Assembly: GCA_963794685.1 (NCBI GenBank)
Contig: CAWCFK010000004.1
Span: 620,001 to 684,000 of the forward strand
Origin: CAVTWH01 sp963794685
GTDB taxonomy: Bacteria; Actinomycetota; Actinomycetes; Mycobacteriales; Micromonosporaceae
Direction: 5' to 3'
DNA length: 64,000 bases
Part shown: piece after piece, positions 1 to 8,010 of the stretch
How the letters are laid out: every line of letters begins with the position of its first letter
Position numbering within the stretch: the stretch's first letter is position 1
Translations under genes and position numbers: made by a program
Notes under the pieces: generated by a model
What the model was told of the DNA's origin: nothing
What the model saw: the letters and a program-made list of their open reading frames with translations, nothing else
Databases searched by the model: none

Positions 1-564
1 GACCAGGTACCACTTGCGGCCCCAGGTGACCAGGCGGTGCGGCTCGGTGCTGCGCACGGTGCTCGTGCCGTCGTGTGCGCGGTAGTCGAAGCGCAGCCGC
101 TCGTGGTCGCGGCAGGCGGCGGCCAGCGTGGTGAGCACCGTCGGATCGACGGCCGGCGCGGGGGAGTCGGGCGGGATCGGCACGGTGTAGTCGGCGAGCG
201 CGGACACCCGGTGCCGCAGCCGGGGCGGGAGCACCTGCTCCAGCTTCGCCAGCGCGCGTAGCGAGGTCTCCTCGATGCCGGTGATCGGGGAGCGGGCCGC
301 CGTGCGCAGGCCGACCGTGACGGCCACCGCCTCGTCGTCGTCCAGCAGCAGCGGCGGCATGGCCGCGCCGGCGCCCAGTCGGTAGCCGCCGTCGGTGCCC
401 CGGGTGGCGTGCACCGGGTACCCGAGGTCGCGCAGCCGCTCGACGTCGCGGCGCACGGTGCGCTCGCTGACTTCCAGCCGGGCGGCCAGGTCGGTGCCGG
501 ACCAGTCCCGGCGGGCCTGCAGCAGGGACAGCAACTTCAACAGCCGCGCGGAGGTTTCCCACAT
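1..564 (-). CDS. YafY-type HTH/WYL transcriptional regulator (3' end outside window)
   Basis: The product is a DNA-binding regulator with an N-terminal DeoR/YafY-like winged helix and the start of a WYL ligand-sensing domain. The visible 188 residues begin MWETSARLLKLLSLLQ. The recognition segment is LAARLEVSERTVRRDVERL (about residues 26-44), then a GGYRLG turn, typical of YafY proteins. The WYL part is cut by the window edge. The ATG is at 562-564 on the minus strand; the next gene diverges from 627. A large perfect inverted repeat lies in the 62-bp gap and is the obvious binding site, so the regulator probably controls itself and the epoxide hydrolase. The family assignment is firm. The ligand is unknown. 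Confidence 0.88.
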   Translation of the reverse strand, partial: MWETSARLLKLLSLLQARRDWSGTDLAARLEVSERTVRRDVERLRDLGYPVHATRGTDGGYRLGAGAAMPPLLLDDDEAVAVTVGLRTAARSPITGIEETSLRALAKLEQVLPPRLRHRVSALADYTVPIPPDSPAPAVDPTVLTTLAAACRDHERLRFDYRAHDGTSTVRSTEPHRLVTWGRKWYLV

Positions 565-573
565 GGCACAAGT

Positions 574-616
574 CTTCCAGGGCTTCCGGACAGAAGTTGT
601 CCGGAAGCCCTGGAAG
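574..616. promoter_or_regulatory. Perfect 19-bp-arm inverted repeat, probable operator of the WYL regulator
   Basis: Arms are 574-592 (CTTCCAGGGCTTCCGGACA) and 598-616, exactly complementary, separated by GAAGT. The site sits between divergent starts at 564 and 627 and covers the space where both promoters must lie. Its right end supplies the only purine-rich stretch (GGAAG) before the epoxide hydrolase start. The inverted repeat is seen directly. The operator role is inferred from position. Confidence 0.75.
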
Positions 617-626
617 CGTTCCGGGT

Positions 627-1769
627 ATGACGAATCAACTGGAGATCACGCCGTTCCGGATCGACATCCCGCAGGCGGACCTGGACGACCTGGCTGCCCG
701 GCTGGCCGCGACCCGGTGGCCGAACGAGGTCGCCGACGCCGGCACCGACTACGGCATGCCGGTGGACGTGGTGCGGCGGCTCGCCGAGCACTGGCGCACC
801 GGGTACGACTGGCGCGGGCACGAGGCGCGGCTCAACGAGATTCCGCAGTACACGACGACCATCGACGGGCAGAACATCCACTTCCTGCACGTCCGCTCGG
901 CCGACGAGGACGCGGTACCGCTGCTGCTCCTGCACGGTTGGCCGGGCTCGGTGGTCGAGTTCCTCGCGATGATCGGGCCGCTGACCGATCCGAAGGCGCA
1001 CGGCGCCGGTGGCGCGCAGGCGTTCCACGTCGTGGCGCCGTCGCTGCCCGGGTACGGGTTCTCCGGACCCACGGTTGGAACCGGCTGGGACAGTGCCCGG
1101 ATGGCGAAGGCGTTCGCCACGCTGATGGCGGGGCTGGGGTATCAGCGGTGGGGTGCCGTGGGCGGCGACGCGGGCGCTCTGGTCGGTCGGGAACTCGGCA
1201 TCCTCGCGCCGGACGGGCTGATCGGCGTACACCTGTTGCAGATCTTCGCGTTCCCGTCCGGTGACCCGGCAGAAATGGCCGCCGCCTCCGAGGCCGACAC
1301 GGCGAGCCTGTCCGGGTCGACCGCCGACTTCCAGAGCAAGGCCGGGTACCAGAAAATCCAGCAGACCCGGCCACAGACGCTGGGGTACGGGCTGACCGAC
1401 TCGCCCGCCGCCCAACTCGCCTGGAACGCCGAGCTGTGGACCGGCTGGGGCGACTACGCCGACCACCTCGACGTGGACACCTACCTGACCCACGTGAGCA
1501 TCTACTGGTTCACCCGCACCGGCGTCTCCAGCGCCCGGCACTACTACGAGGACGCGCACAGCGGCGCCGGCTACCGCGACGAGCCGAACCCGGTGCCGAC
1601 GGCGGTCGCGGTGTTCCCGCAGGACTTCCGGACGATCCGGGCGTTCGCCGGGCGGGCCAACAACATCGTCCGGTACACCGAATTCGACCGGGGCGGCCAC
1701 TTCGCCTACACCACCGACCCCGACCTGGTCGTCGACGACCTACGCGCCTTCTTCGCCAGCCTGCGCTGA
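627..1769 (+). CDS. Epoxide hydrolase, EHN-domain alpha/beta hydrolase
   Basis: This 380-residue enzyme belongs to the microsomal-type epoxide hydrolase family, which opens epoxides to diols through an ester intermediate. The N-terminal EHN cap segment begins ITPFRIDIPQADLDDL (residues 7-22). The oxyanion-hole motif HGWPGS starts at H103. The probable nucleophile is D181 in GGDAGA, and the catalytic His is near H358 in GGHFAY. The start is the ATG at 627; a longer reading from TTG 597 would run through the operator palindrome and is rejected. It is transcribed away from the WYL regulator and probably repressed by it. The natural substrate cannot be told from sequence. Confidence 0.9.
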   Translation: MTNQLEITPFRIDIPQADLDDLAARLAATRWPNEVADAGTDYGMPVDVVRRLAEHWRTGYDWRGHEARLNEIPQYTTTIDGQNIHFLHVRSADEDAVPLLLLHGWPGSVVEFLAMIGPLTDPKAHGAGGAQAFHVVAPSLPGYGFSGPTVGTGWDSARMAKAFATLMAGLGYQRWGAVGGDAGALVGRELGILAPDGLIGVHLLQIFAFPSGDPAEMAAASEADTASLSGSTADFQSKAGYQKIQQTRPQTLGYGLTDSPAAQLAWNAELWTGWGDYADHLDVDTYLTHVSIYWFTRTGVSSARHYYEDAHSGAGYRDEPNPVPTAVAVFPQDFRTIRAFAGRANNIVRYTEFDRGGHFAYTTDPDLVVDDLRAFFASLR

Positions 1770-1801
1770 CGCCGTCGCGCCGGACGAGCCGCCGACCCGG
1801 G

Positions 1802-3106
1802 TCAGGCCGGGGCGAAGGTCCGTGCGGCCCGTACCAGAGCCGCCACCCCGACCCGCATGGTGGGCTGGATGACCGGGGCGTAGAGCGGGGAATGGTTGGA
1901 CGGCACGCTCTGCAGGGCCTTTTGCATGGCGCTCATCTCGGTGGCGCCGTCGAAGAGCGCCGGGTCGGCGCCACCGAGAAGCCAGTAGGCGCACGGCGCC
2001 CCGGCCGCGGTAGCCAGCCGACCGACGTCCTCGCTGCCGGTGCCCGAGCCGGGATCAAGGAGATGACCGGCGCCCAGCTCGGCCTCGAATCCCGCCCGCA
2101 GGCGCTCTACCGCGCCGCTGTCGTTGATGACCGGAGGGAACGACTCGGTCTGGGAAATCTCCGGTGGCTTCGGCGCCCCGGCGGTGACGGCCTCGCCGGA
2201 GACGATCCGGTTGATGGCCGCCATCACCTTGTCGCGCACCGCGGGATCGAGGGTGCGCAGGTTCATCAGCAGCTCAGCCTGGTCGGCGATGATGTTCTCC
2301 TTGGTCCCGGCGTGCAGCGCACCGACGGTCAGCACGGCGGTATCCGTGCCGGCGATCTCGCGGGACACCACGGTCTGCAGCCGCATCACCGTGGCCGCGG
2401 CCATCACCACCGGGTCAATCGAGGCCTCGGGGCGTGATCCGTGGGCGCCGCGTCCGTGCATGACGACCCGCAGCCCGTCCGAGGCCGCGAATGACGTGCC
2501 GGCGCCCAGTCCGATCATCCCGGCCGGAAGCGGTGAGACATGTTGCCCCAGTACCACGTCGGGGGTCCCGACCCGCTCGTACAGGCCGTCATCGACCATG
2601 GCCTGGGCGCCCGTGCCGAGTTCCTCAGCGGGCTGGAAGACCAGCAGCAGGGTGCCACGCCAGCTTTCGGCGTCACCGGCCAGCGCCCGCGCGGCGCCGA
2701 GCATGCAGGTGACGTGCATATCGTGGCCGCAGGCGTGCATCACCGGCACTTCCTGGCCGTTCTGATCGGTTGCCCGGACGGTGCTGGCATACTCCAGGCC
2801 GGTCTGTTCGGCGACCGGCAGCGCGTCCATGTCGGCGCGCAGCAGCACGGTCGGGCCCTTTCCGCGACGCAGCACGCCCACCACGCCGGTGCCGCCGACG
2901 CCCGCGGTGACGTCGTACCCCAGGGCGGCAAGTTGTTTCGCGACGATCCCGGCAGTGCGGGTCTCCTGGAGCGACAGCTCAGGATGAGAGTGCAGATCCC
3001 GGTAGATCCCGGTCAGATCCGCGATATCGACGATGCCATCGATGGATGTGCTCACTGTGCTCACTGTGCTCACTGTGCTCACCGGCCGCCCCCGCCTGCC
3101 CGTCAC
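1802..3106 (-). CDS. M20 family metallopeptidase / amidohydrolase (hippurate hydrolase-like)
   Basis: This cytoplasmic zinc amidohydrolase of about 434 residues is related to hippurate hydrolase and N-acyl-amino-acid deacetylases. It shows DLHSHPELSLQE near the N-terminus, a metal site in RADMDALPV, and HACGHDMH further on. The lid-domain GSRPEAS segment and the C-terminal SGTGSEDVG motif are also present. It converges on the epoxide hydrolase, leaving 32 bp. The start is uncertain: GTG 3106 gives MTGRRGRPVSTV, but three in-frame GTG codons lie in a 9-bp tandem repeat just downstream and none has a clear Shine-Dalgarno sequence. The substrate could be an acyl-amino acid or peptide. Confidence 0.85.
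   Translation of the reverse strand: MTGRRGRPVSTVSTVSTVSTSIDGIVDIADLTGIYRDLHSHPELSLQETRTAGIVAKQLAALGYDVTAGVGGTGVVGVLRRGKGPTVLLRADMDALPVAEQTGLEYASTVRATDQNGQEVPVMHACGHDMHVTCMLGAARALAGDAESWRGTLLLVFQPAEELGTGAQAMVDDGLYERVGTPDVVLGQHVSPLPAGMIGLGAGTSFAASDGLRVVMHGRGAHGSRPEASIDPVVMAAATVMRLQTVVSREIAGTDTAVLTVGALHAGTKENIIADQAELLMNLRTLDPAVRDKVMAAINRIVSGEAVTAGAPKPPEISQTESFPPVINDSGAVERLRAGFEAELGAGHLLDPGSGTGSEDVGRLATAAGAPCAYWLLGGADPALFDGATEMSAMQKALQSVPSNHSPLYAPVIQPTMRVGVAALVRAARTFAPA
3048..3082. repeat. 9-bp tandem repeat, almost four copies, in the M20 N-terminus
   Basis: The unit GTGCTCACT repeats three times in full plus eight bases. On the coding strand it encodes Ser-Thr-Val repeats just before the conserved domain begins. 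Each unit also carries a potential GTG start, so a change in copy number would alter the N-terminal tail without shifting the frame. Confidence 0.85.
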
Positions 3107-3226
3107 CAGAATTGGAGCCTCTACTCAAAGCGTAGGCGGAAGCAGGCGGGCAGCCCGCGAAACGGCGTAGTCCGTCCCGCAGAAGTAGCCACTTTCCGGG
3201 GAGGGGCTGCGACCTTCGCTCGGTGA

Positions 3227-3505
3227 TCCCGTCGATGGAGCTGGTTCAACCTGTGCTCGTTCGGCCCGACCAACCTTGCCCTCTGGCAGATGGCCGTTGA
3301 CTTGGAGCTCGGGGAGTACGGGCGGGCGTTGCCCACGATTTCCGCGGCTCCGCTGATGACCCCGGCGCAGGTGCTCCGCCGAGCCGCTGGCGACCCGTCA
3401 CTGCGGTACTCGGCGGTGTGCCGCGTGGCCGCGTGTGCCTGGGTGGGCCACGAGTGGTGGGTCATGTCACGTAATACCCGTCCCGAGCCACTGCCGACTC
3501 GTTGA
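3227..3505 (+). pseudogene. Possible remnant of an XRE-family regulator with TPR-like C-terminus
   Basis: An open stretch after a TGA at 3224-3226 has no good start codon. It reads SWFNLCSFGPTNLALWQMAV, then DLELGEYGRALPTISA. The phrase FGPTN..LW..AVDLELGE.GRAL resembles the C-terminal sensor half of the actinobacterial helix-turn-helix regulators often found next to membrane or DUF397 proteins. No HTH domain lies upstream, so this would be a decayed fragment. Its 3' end overlaps the opposing hypothetical gene. The resemblance is from memory and the call is tentative. The rest of the 3107-3461 gap shows nothing else. Confidence 0.35.
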
Positions 3506-3884
3506 ACGTCGCGAACTCCTCGACCCACTCCCGCACGTCGGCGGTGGGCGGGGCGTCGTCGAAGAAGCTGAGCAACTGGCCGATGACGCCTGCCGGCACC
3601 GCTGCCCGGAGCCGGGCGGCGATGAAGCCGGCCTCCTCGCCAGAGACCCGCCATCCGTCGTTGGAGAGGAACAACTTCGCGGGCAGCGTGCATTCCTCCA
3701 CCTCGAAACCGGGCAAGTTCGGCGCCTCCAACCCGTCGCCGTTGATGGCGCCTGCCTCGACCATGACCAGCCGGACGTACGTCATCTGCCAGTCGTTGAA
3801 AGCGCACCCGTGCCGGGCGTGGTCGCTCGGGGGGTCGCACGAGAAGCTGTAGCCCATGGACGACAACCTATCAACCGCATACAT
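3462..3884 (-). CDS. Hypothetical protein, 140 aa
   Basis: I do not recognise this protein. It is soluble and acidic, with no signal peptide or membrane segment. It contains a YSFSCDPP stretch, two Cys in the first third, and a FEVEECTLPAKLFLSNDGW strand-rich centre followed by a helical half. The length is compatible with a small single-domain protein such as an immunity or DUF family. ATG 3884 was chosen because GGAGGG lies six bases upstream; ATG 3857 is an alternative. It has no co-directional neighbour close by. Confidence 0.6.
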   Translation of the reverse strand: MYAVDRLSSMGYSFSCDPPSDHARHGCAFNDWQMTYVRLVMVEAGAINGDGLEAPNLPGFEVEECTLPAKLFLSNDGWRVSGEEAGFIAARLRAAVPAGVIGQLLSFFDDAPPTADVREWVEEFATFNESAVARDGYYVT

Positions 3885-4083
3885 GGGCACCCTCCACACG
3901 GTTGGGCGGCCCGGGACGGTCGGAGACCCGGTGCCGACAGGCCATTGTGGACAGTACGGCTGCCTGACCGCATGGACGTGGCGCTTCCCGCAACAGCAAC
4001 CCCGCGCAGGTTAGGAATCATGACAAAGCACTACTAGGCCCATGCCTACCGAGCCGAAAAGCTCGGCCAGGACGCCCGGCGCC

Positions 4084-4114
4084 GGACTCGACCGAGTCCC
4101 GTAGATCGCTACGG
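4084..4114 (-). terminator. Tandem small hairpins downstream of tRNA-Arg
   Basis: Two adjacent perfect hairpins (GGACTC/GAGTCC at 4084-4099 and CCGTAG/CTACGG at 4099-4114) lie 60-90 bases past the 3' end of the minus-strand tRNA. They have no T-run. They may stop or process the tRNA transcript. This is weak evidence. Confidence 0.3.
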
Positions 4115-4176
4115 GGCCCGGTTCTGTCTGAGGGACATGGGATGCGGTGCGTGATCCGTGTGCCACCTGGATTGGG

Positions 4177-4249
4177 TGCGCCCGGCAGGATTCGAACCTG
4201 CGACCCGCGGATTAGAAGTCCGCCGCTCTATCCACTGAGCTACGGGCGC
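4177..4249 (-). tRNA. tRNA-Arg (anticodon TCT)
   Basis: The 73-base minus-strand sequence folds as a cloverleaf. The acceptor GCGCCCG pairs with CGGGCGC before discriminator A. The D-arm is GCTC...GAGC. The anticodon loop CTTCTAA has anticodon TCT (decodes AGA). The T-arm is GCAGG TTCGAAT CCTGC. CCA is not encoded. AGA is rare in such a GC-rich genome, so this is a minor isoacceptor. Confidence 0.95.
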
Positions 4250-4385
4250 GTCGTGCTGAGGGTACCGTCCCGGTCGGGTCCGGCTGGAGATCATTACACA
4301 GGTGGTTCCGGGCAAATGATCTTCTTCTACGCCAACCGGACGAGAGGACTTCTCATCTTCCTGACTAGCCAGTAAGTTTCTCCTC

Positions 4386-4904
4386 GTGCGGGTGACGAGC
4401 GCCACCATCCTTCCCGTCCTCGTGTCGGTGAATGATCCGGGCTACCAGGACAACAACGTGCTGGACGGCTACTTCGGGGATCTGGTCGTCGGCTACACCC
4501 CGGGGCCGCCGTTTGGCGAGCGCCTGCTGACCTGGGACGATCTCGACCGCTTGGAGATGTCCCGCCGCGATCTGCGGCGCGGGGCGGCCACCGCGCTCGA
4601 CCGGCTGCTGGACGACGTGCGGGTACACGGCAAGCCGCCGGCCCTGATGCTCTCCTTCGACGGGCTGGAGTCCAGCCTGCTGCTGGCCGAACACTTCTGG
4701 GACGAACTTGCCGAGTCGGTCCCCGGCGACCTGGTCATCGGGGTACCCGCCCGGGATGTTGTGATCATCACCGGCACGCGCTCGCGGGCCGGGTTGGAGA
4801 AGGCCCGCCGCGCCGTCGACCGGGTCTTCTTCGCCAGAGGCCCGAACCTGCTCCTGCCCGACCTGCTGGTCTGGGGCGAAGGCGGCTGGGAACCCTTCGC
4901 CTGA
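4386..4904 (+). CDS. DUF1444-like protein, 172 aa
   Basis: This small cytoplasmic protein of unknown function has a pattern resembling the DUF1444 (YtpQ) family: a hydrophobic strand with Y before a LTWDDL segment, then SRRDLRRGAATALDRLL, and a late PGDLVIGVPARDVVIITG. There is no membrane or export signal. The GTG start has no ribosome binding site, but TAAGTT at 4373-4378 lies seven bases before it, the local pattern for a leaderless transcript. It stands alone between a tRNA and a convergent hydrolase. Confidence 0.65.
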   Translation: MRVTSATILPVLVSVNDPGYQDNNVLDGYFGDLVVGYTPGPPFGERLLTWDDLDRLEMSRRDLRRGAATALDRLLDDVRVHGKPPALMLSFDGLESSLLLAEHFWDELAESVPGDLVIGVPARDVVIITGTRSRAGLEKARRAVDRVFFARGPNLLLPDLLVWGEGGWEPFA

Positions 4905-4942
4905 CCGTGCCGACTCCCGGCACCGGCCGGGAGAGCGCCGGG

Positions 4943-5893
4943 TCAGGCCGGGAAGTAGGCCCGTAGCCAGCGGTCCAGTTCGTCGAAGACCTGCTTGCGG
5001 ACCGGCGGGGCGGAGAGCGTCAGATCGTGCAGGCCGCCCTCGAACCGGACGATGGTCACGTGGGTGCCGAGCACCGCGGAGTACCGGGCGATGTGTTCGA
5101 CATCGAGCACCGCGTCCGCGCTGCGCGCCTCCTCGCTCCACTTGCCGTGCTTGTAGCTGCGCAGTGAGGCGCCCACCAGGATCGGCACGGTGATCGCCAG
5201 GCCGGCCTGCAACCGGGCCTGGGCGTGCCGGATCGCAGCGATCCAGCCGAGCCGGGCAGGGAAGCCCAGGATCGGCTTCCACGCCGTGTCGAAGGTCCAC
5301 TCGCCCTCGTGATCGCTGTGGATGGTGCGGCCGTAGGTGCCGCCGCCCATGACGATCTTGGCCATCGGGCGGACCCGGCTCAGCGCCGACAGCGTCGGCC
5401 CGGCCGTGGTCCGGGTCAGCGTCGGCAGGTTGAACTCGAAGAACGGGCTGTTCAGGAAGAGCCCGTCGACGATGGCCTTCTCGCGCCGGGCGTGCGCCCA
5501 CAGGCTGGTGATCAGGCCGCCGGTCGAGTGCGCGGCCACCAGCAGCCGGTCGTGCCCCTCGTCGGCCCGGATGAGCTGCGCGGCGACGTCCAGCTCCTGG
5601 AAGTAGTCGCTGATCCGGGTGATGTAGTTGGGCGTCTGGTGGCCGAGCAGGCTGCGCCCGTACTTGCGCAGGTCGAGGGCGTAGAAGTCGTAGCCGCGCT
5701 CGACCCAGAAGTCAGCCAGGTGGGTCTGGAAGAAGTAGTCGTTGTAGCCGTGGACGTAGAGCACGGCACGCCGGGTCGGCTCAGCGGCGCGGCGGCTGAC
5801 CAGGGTGGCCACCACCGGGCCTTCGGCATCGTTGCCCAGATCGATGGTGCGGCGCTGGTACGGCTCGCCGAGGATGTCGGTCTCTGTCTCCAC
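4943..5893 (-). CDS. Alpha/beta hydrolase, serine aminopeptidase / monoacylglycerol lipase type
   Basis: A 316-residue cytosolic serine hydrolase of the Hydrolase_4 (S33) group. The oxyanion strand VLYVHGYNDYFFQ is followed by the nucleophile elbow AHSTGG and a late GLHDLTLS that would carry the catalytic His. The acid is probably in TVPILVGAS or just after. GTG 5893 is preferred because TAGCCT (5901-5906) sits seven bases upstream, as for a leaderless mRNA; an in-frame GTG at 5920 would add nine residues. It is divergent from ssb. The substrate is unknown, probably an ester or acylglycerol. Confidence 0.82.
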   Translation of the reverse strand: METETDILGEPYQRRTIDLGNDAEGPVVATLVSRRAAEPTRRAVLYVHGYNDYFFQTHLADFWVERGYDFYALDLRKYGRSLLGHQTPNYITRISDYFQELDVAAQLIRADEGHDRLLVAAHSTGGLITSLWAHARREKAIVDGLFLNSPFFEFNLPTLTRTTAGPTLSALSRVRPMAKIVMGGGTYGRTIHSDHEGEWTFDTAWKPILGFPARLGWIAAIRHAQARLQAGLAITVPILVGASLRSYKHGKWSEEARSADAVLDVEHIARYSAVLGTHVTIVRFEGGLHDLTLSAPPVRKQVFDELDRWLRAYFPA

Positions 5894-5941
5894 ACCGCTG
5901 AGGCTACCGGCGCGTAGCACGCTCGGACAGAGCTCGATCAG

Positions 5942-5969
5942 TTATCCACAGCCACCCTCGCTGTCCACA
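5942..5969. promoter_or_regulatory. Two DnaA boxes upstream of ssb
   Basis: TTATCCACA at 5942-5950 matches the DnaA box consensus exactly. CTGTCCACA at 5961-5969 differs from the actinobacterial TTGTCCACA by one base. They are in the same orientation and 19 bp apart, about 100-125 bp before the ssb start. A perfect 12-bp palindrome CGAGTCGACTCG follows at 6023-6034. The sites are seen directly. Regulation by DnaA is inferred. Confidence 0.6.
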
Positions 5970-6065
5970 GATCAGCAGGCCCGGCCTGGCGCGGTGGTCG
6001 CCCGCCGCGCCAGGCTCAGGCCCGAGTCGACTCGATCTGCACACACGAGGGTACGAGGAGAGGCG

Positions 6066-6779
6066 ATGTTCGATACGCCCATCACCATGGTGGGGAACGT
6101 GCTCACCGCGCCACAGTGGCGACGCACCACCCAGACCAACACGTTCATGGTCACCTTCCGGGTCGCGGCGACCTCCCGTCGCTTCGTCAAGGAGCAGAAC
6201 GGTTGGGTCGACGGCGACTCGCTGCGCGTGCGGGTCACCTGCTGGCGGCGGCTGGCCGAGAACGTCTCGGTCTCCGTCCAGCTCGGTGATCCGGTCGTCG
6301 TGCACGGCCGGCTCTACACCCGCGACTGGGTCGACGACTCCGGCACCCGGCGCTCGTCCTACGAGCTGGAGGCTGTCGCCGTCGGTTTCGACCTGGCCCG
6401 GGGCGTCGGCAAGTTCGCCCGCCGCAAGGTGACCGGCGGCACCGAGATGATCGAGGGGCCGGCCAGTGACGCCCGGGTCGGCGGCGAACTCACCGAGGAG
6501 ATCGAGGACCCTGGCCGCCCGGCCGACCTGCCCGCCGACAACGACCTGTTCGAGCCCTTCGACCCGCTGCTCTACGAGGTCTCCGACAGCAGCAGTGCTG
6601 ATCCGTCCACCGACTTGCCGGTGGATCCGGGCACCATGGATCCGTCGATGCCCGACCCGACGACGCCGGATCGGCCGCTCGCAGCGGCGGGGCAGGAGTC
6701 CGCGGCGGGCGAGGCGGACGCCGGCGACGGGCTGGTGGCCGCGGCCGGCGCCCGCACCGGCCGGGGCAGGGGCAGGTAG
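6066..6779 (+). CDS. ssb: Single-stranded DNA-binding protein (SSB paralogue)
   Basis: The product binds single-stranded DNA during replication, repair or transformation. The OB fold spans about residues 1-115 (start MFDTPITMVGNVLTAPQWRR, then TFRVAATSRRF and a VTCWRRLAENV strand). A long acidic, Pro/Ser/Asp-rich linker follows. The 237-residue protein is longer than usual. It lacks the DDDIPF-like C-terminal tip that recruits partner proteins; it ends instead in a basic Gly-Arg run. It stands apart from rpsF/rpsR, so it is a second SSB, not the housekeeping copy. The ATG has GAGGAGAGGCG directly upstream. Two DnaA boxes precede it. Confidence 0.88.
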   Translation: MFDTPITMVGNVLTAPQWRRTTQTNTFMVTFRVAATSRRFVKEQNGWVDGDSLRVRVTCWRRLAENVSVSVQLGDPVVVHGRLYTRDWVDDSGTRRSSYELEAVAVGFDLARGVGKFARRKVTGGTEMIEGPASDARVGGELTEEIEDPGRPADLPADNDLFEPFDPLLYEVSDSSSADPSTDLPVDPGTMDPSMPDPTTPDRPLAAAGQESAAGEADAGDGLVAAAGARTGRGRGR

Positions 6780-6948
6780 GGGCCAACCGCGAGGGCCACT
6801 TCACCCGGAGGGTACTGAGACGGAACTCCGGGAGCGGACTCCAGCGGGGCGGACACCCGTCCGAGGTCGCGTACGCCAGCGGCCGAGGACGGGTGGTCCC
6901 GCTGCTGTCCAGCGCGATCGTTGGCGAGGCGGCACCGTCCGGGGCCGG

Positions 6949-7257
6949 TCACGGGACCAGTTCGGTGTCGATGCGGACGAACGCATCGTCCCCGGCGCGA
7001 TACTGCCGGGGTACCCGGAACTGCGCGTCCAGCACGGCGACGGCGTGCATGTGCTCGACCTCGAACAGTTTCGGGGCGCTGCTGCCGTACCGGCCGCTGG
7101 CCGAGTCGCCGCCGACCTGGATCGCGCGCAGTTGCCAGGTTCCCTTTCCGGACAGGCCGAGTCGCTCGGGGTTCACGATGCGGTATCTGCCACGGTAGGA
7201 GAAGGCGAGCCGGCGACGGTCGCGAATGGCTTCCCGGATGGCATCCACGGAATTCAT
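6949..7257 (-). CDS. Small WYL-domain-like protein, 102 aa
   Basis: This short protein resembles an isolated WYL domain, a nucleotide- or metabolite-sensing SH3-like fold. After MNSVDAIREAIRDRRRLAFSY comes RYRIVNPERLGLSGKG and a strand with WQLRAIQVGG. There is no DNA-binding domain, so it cannot act alone as a classic WYL repressor. The ATG at 7257 is chosen because TACCGT (7264-7269) lies six bases upstream, fitting a leaderless start; upstream in-frame codons read into the promoter. It may modulate a partner protein, but nothing near it says which. Confidence 0.65.
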   Translation of the reverse strand: MNSVDAIREAIRDRRRLAFSYRGRYRIVNPERLGLSGKGTWQLRAIQVGGDSASGRYGSSAPKLFEVEHMHAVAVLDAQFRVPRQYRAGDDAFVRIDTELVP

Positions 7258-7286
7258 TCCGGCACGGTACCCGCCGTCCGCGTTGG

Positions 7287-7940
7287 CTAACCGTCCACTG
7301 CGGACACAGTCAGCACCGCGCCCGCCACAGTGTCGACGTACCAACGCTGGTAGCGCTCGACCGACCAGCCCCGTTGGCGTACCAGCCAGTCGTAGGCGAG
7401 TACGTCCATCGCGAGCCACAGCACGTCGGCCACCGCGTCGACGTCCTGATCGGTGCGTACCCCGCCGGTGGCCACCAGGTCGGCGGCGAACATCGCCATG
7501 CCCTGCCGGCGCTCGTCCCGGTTCTTCTGCCAGACGGCCGCCGCGTCCCGGTCCGCGGTGGCGGCGCCGGCGAGCGCGATCATCACAGCCGCCTCGCGGG
7601 CGTGTACCTCGGCCAGGTGCCGGGCGAACCGGGCCAACTTGTCCCGGGGGTCCGCGAGCGCGCCGATCTCGGCGACGAACGCGCGTTGTGCCATCGGGAC
7701 CGGCTCGTCATCGCCCGCGACGGTGACGTCCACGAGCGTGGAGAGCAGTTGCCGCTTGCCGGCAAAGGTGGCGTAGACGGTCTGCACCGCGACCCCGGCC
7801 TCCTTGGCGACGGCGGCGAGCGTGGTAGCCGCGTACCCCTCGCGGACGAAGAGCCGGCCGGCCGCGTCCAGGATCGCCCGCCGGGTCGCCCGCGCCTGCT
7901 CTTTGCGCAGCGTGGAGTCGTAGCGGCGCTTGACAGCCAT
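7287..7940 (-). CDS. TetR/AcrR family transcriptional regulator
   Basis: A 217-residue repressor with a standard TetR N-terminal HTH: TRRAILDAAGRLFVREGYAATTL followed by VAKEAGVAVQTVYATFAGKRQLL. The C-terminal helical domain will bind an unknown ligand. The ATG at 7940 follows TACGCT (7948-7953) by seven bases, a leaderless arrangement. It diverges from the ABM-domain protein and methyltransferase, with 70 bp between starts, so these are its likely targets. A short AT-rich segment around 7955-7990 is the probable shared promoter and operator. I saw no strong palindrome there. Confidence 0.88.
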   Translation of the reverse strand: MAVKRRYDSTLRKEQARATRRAILDAAGRLFVREGYAATTLAAVAKEAGVAVQTVYATFAGKRQLLSTLVDVTVAGDDEPVPMAQRAFVAEIGALADPRDKLARFARHLAEVHAREAAVMIALAGAATADRDAAAVWQKNRDERRQGMAMFAADLVATGGVRTDQDVDAVADVLWLAMDVLAYDWLVRQRGWSVERYQRWYVDTVAGAVLTVSAVDG

Positions 7941-8010
7941 GTCCGCGAGCGTACAGTGCTATTAGATAGAGTTGGCATTTATCGAATACTTGACTGCTAA
8001 GGCGGAAGCT

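Noticed and set aside
597..626. TTG start for the epoxide hydrolase ten codons upstream
   Set aside because: Those codons lie in the operator palindrome and are not part of the conserved EHN domain. ATG 627 is better.
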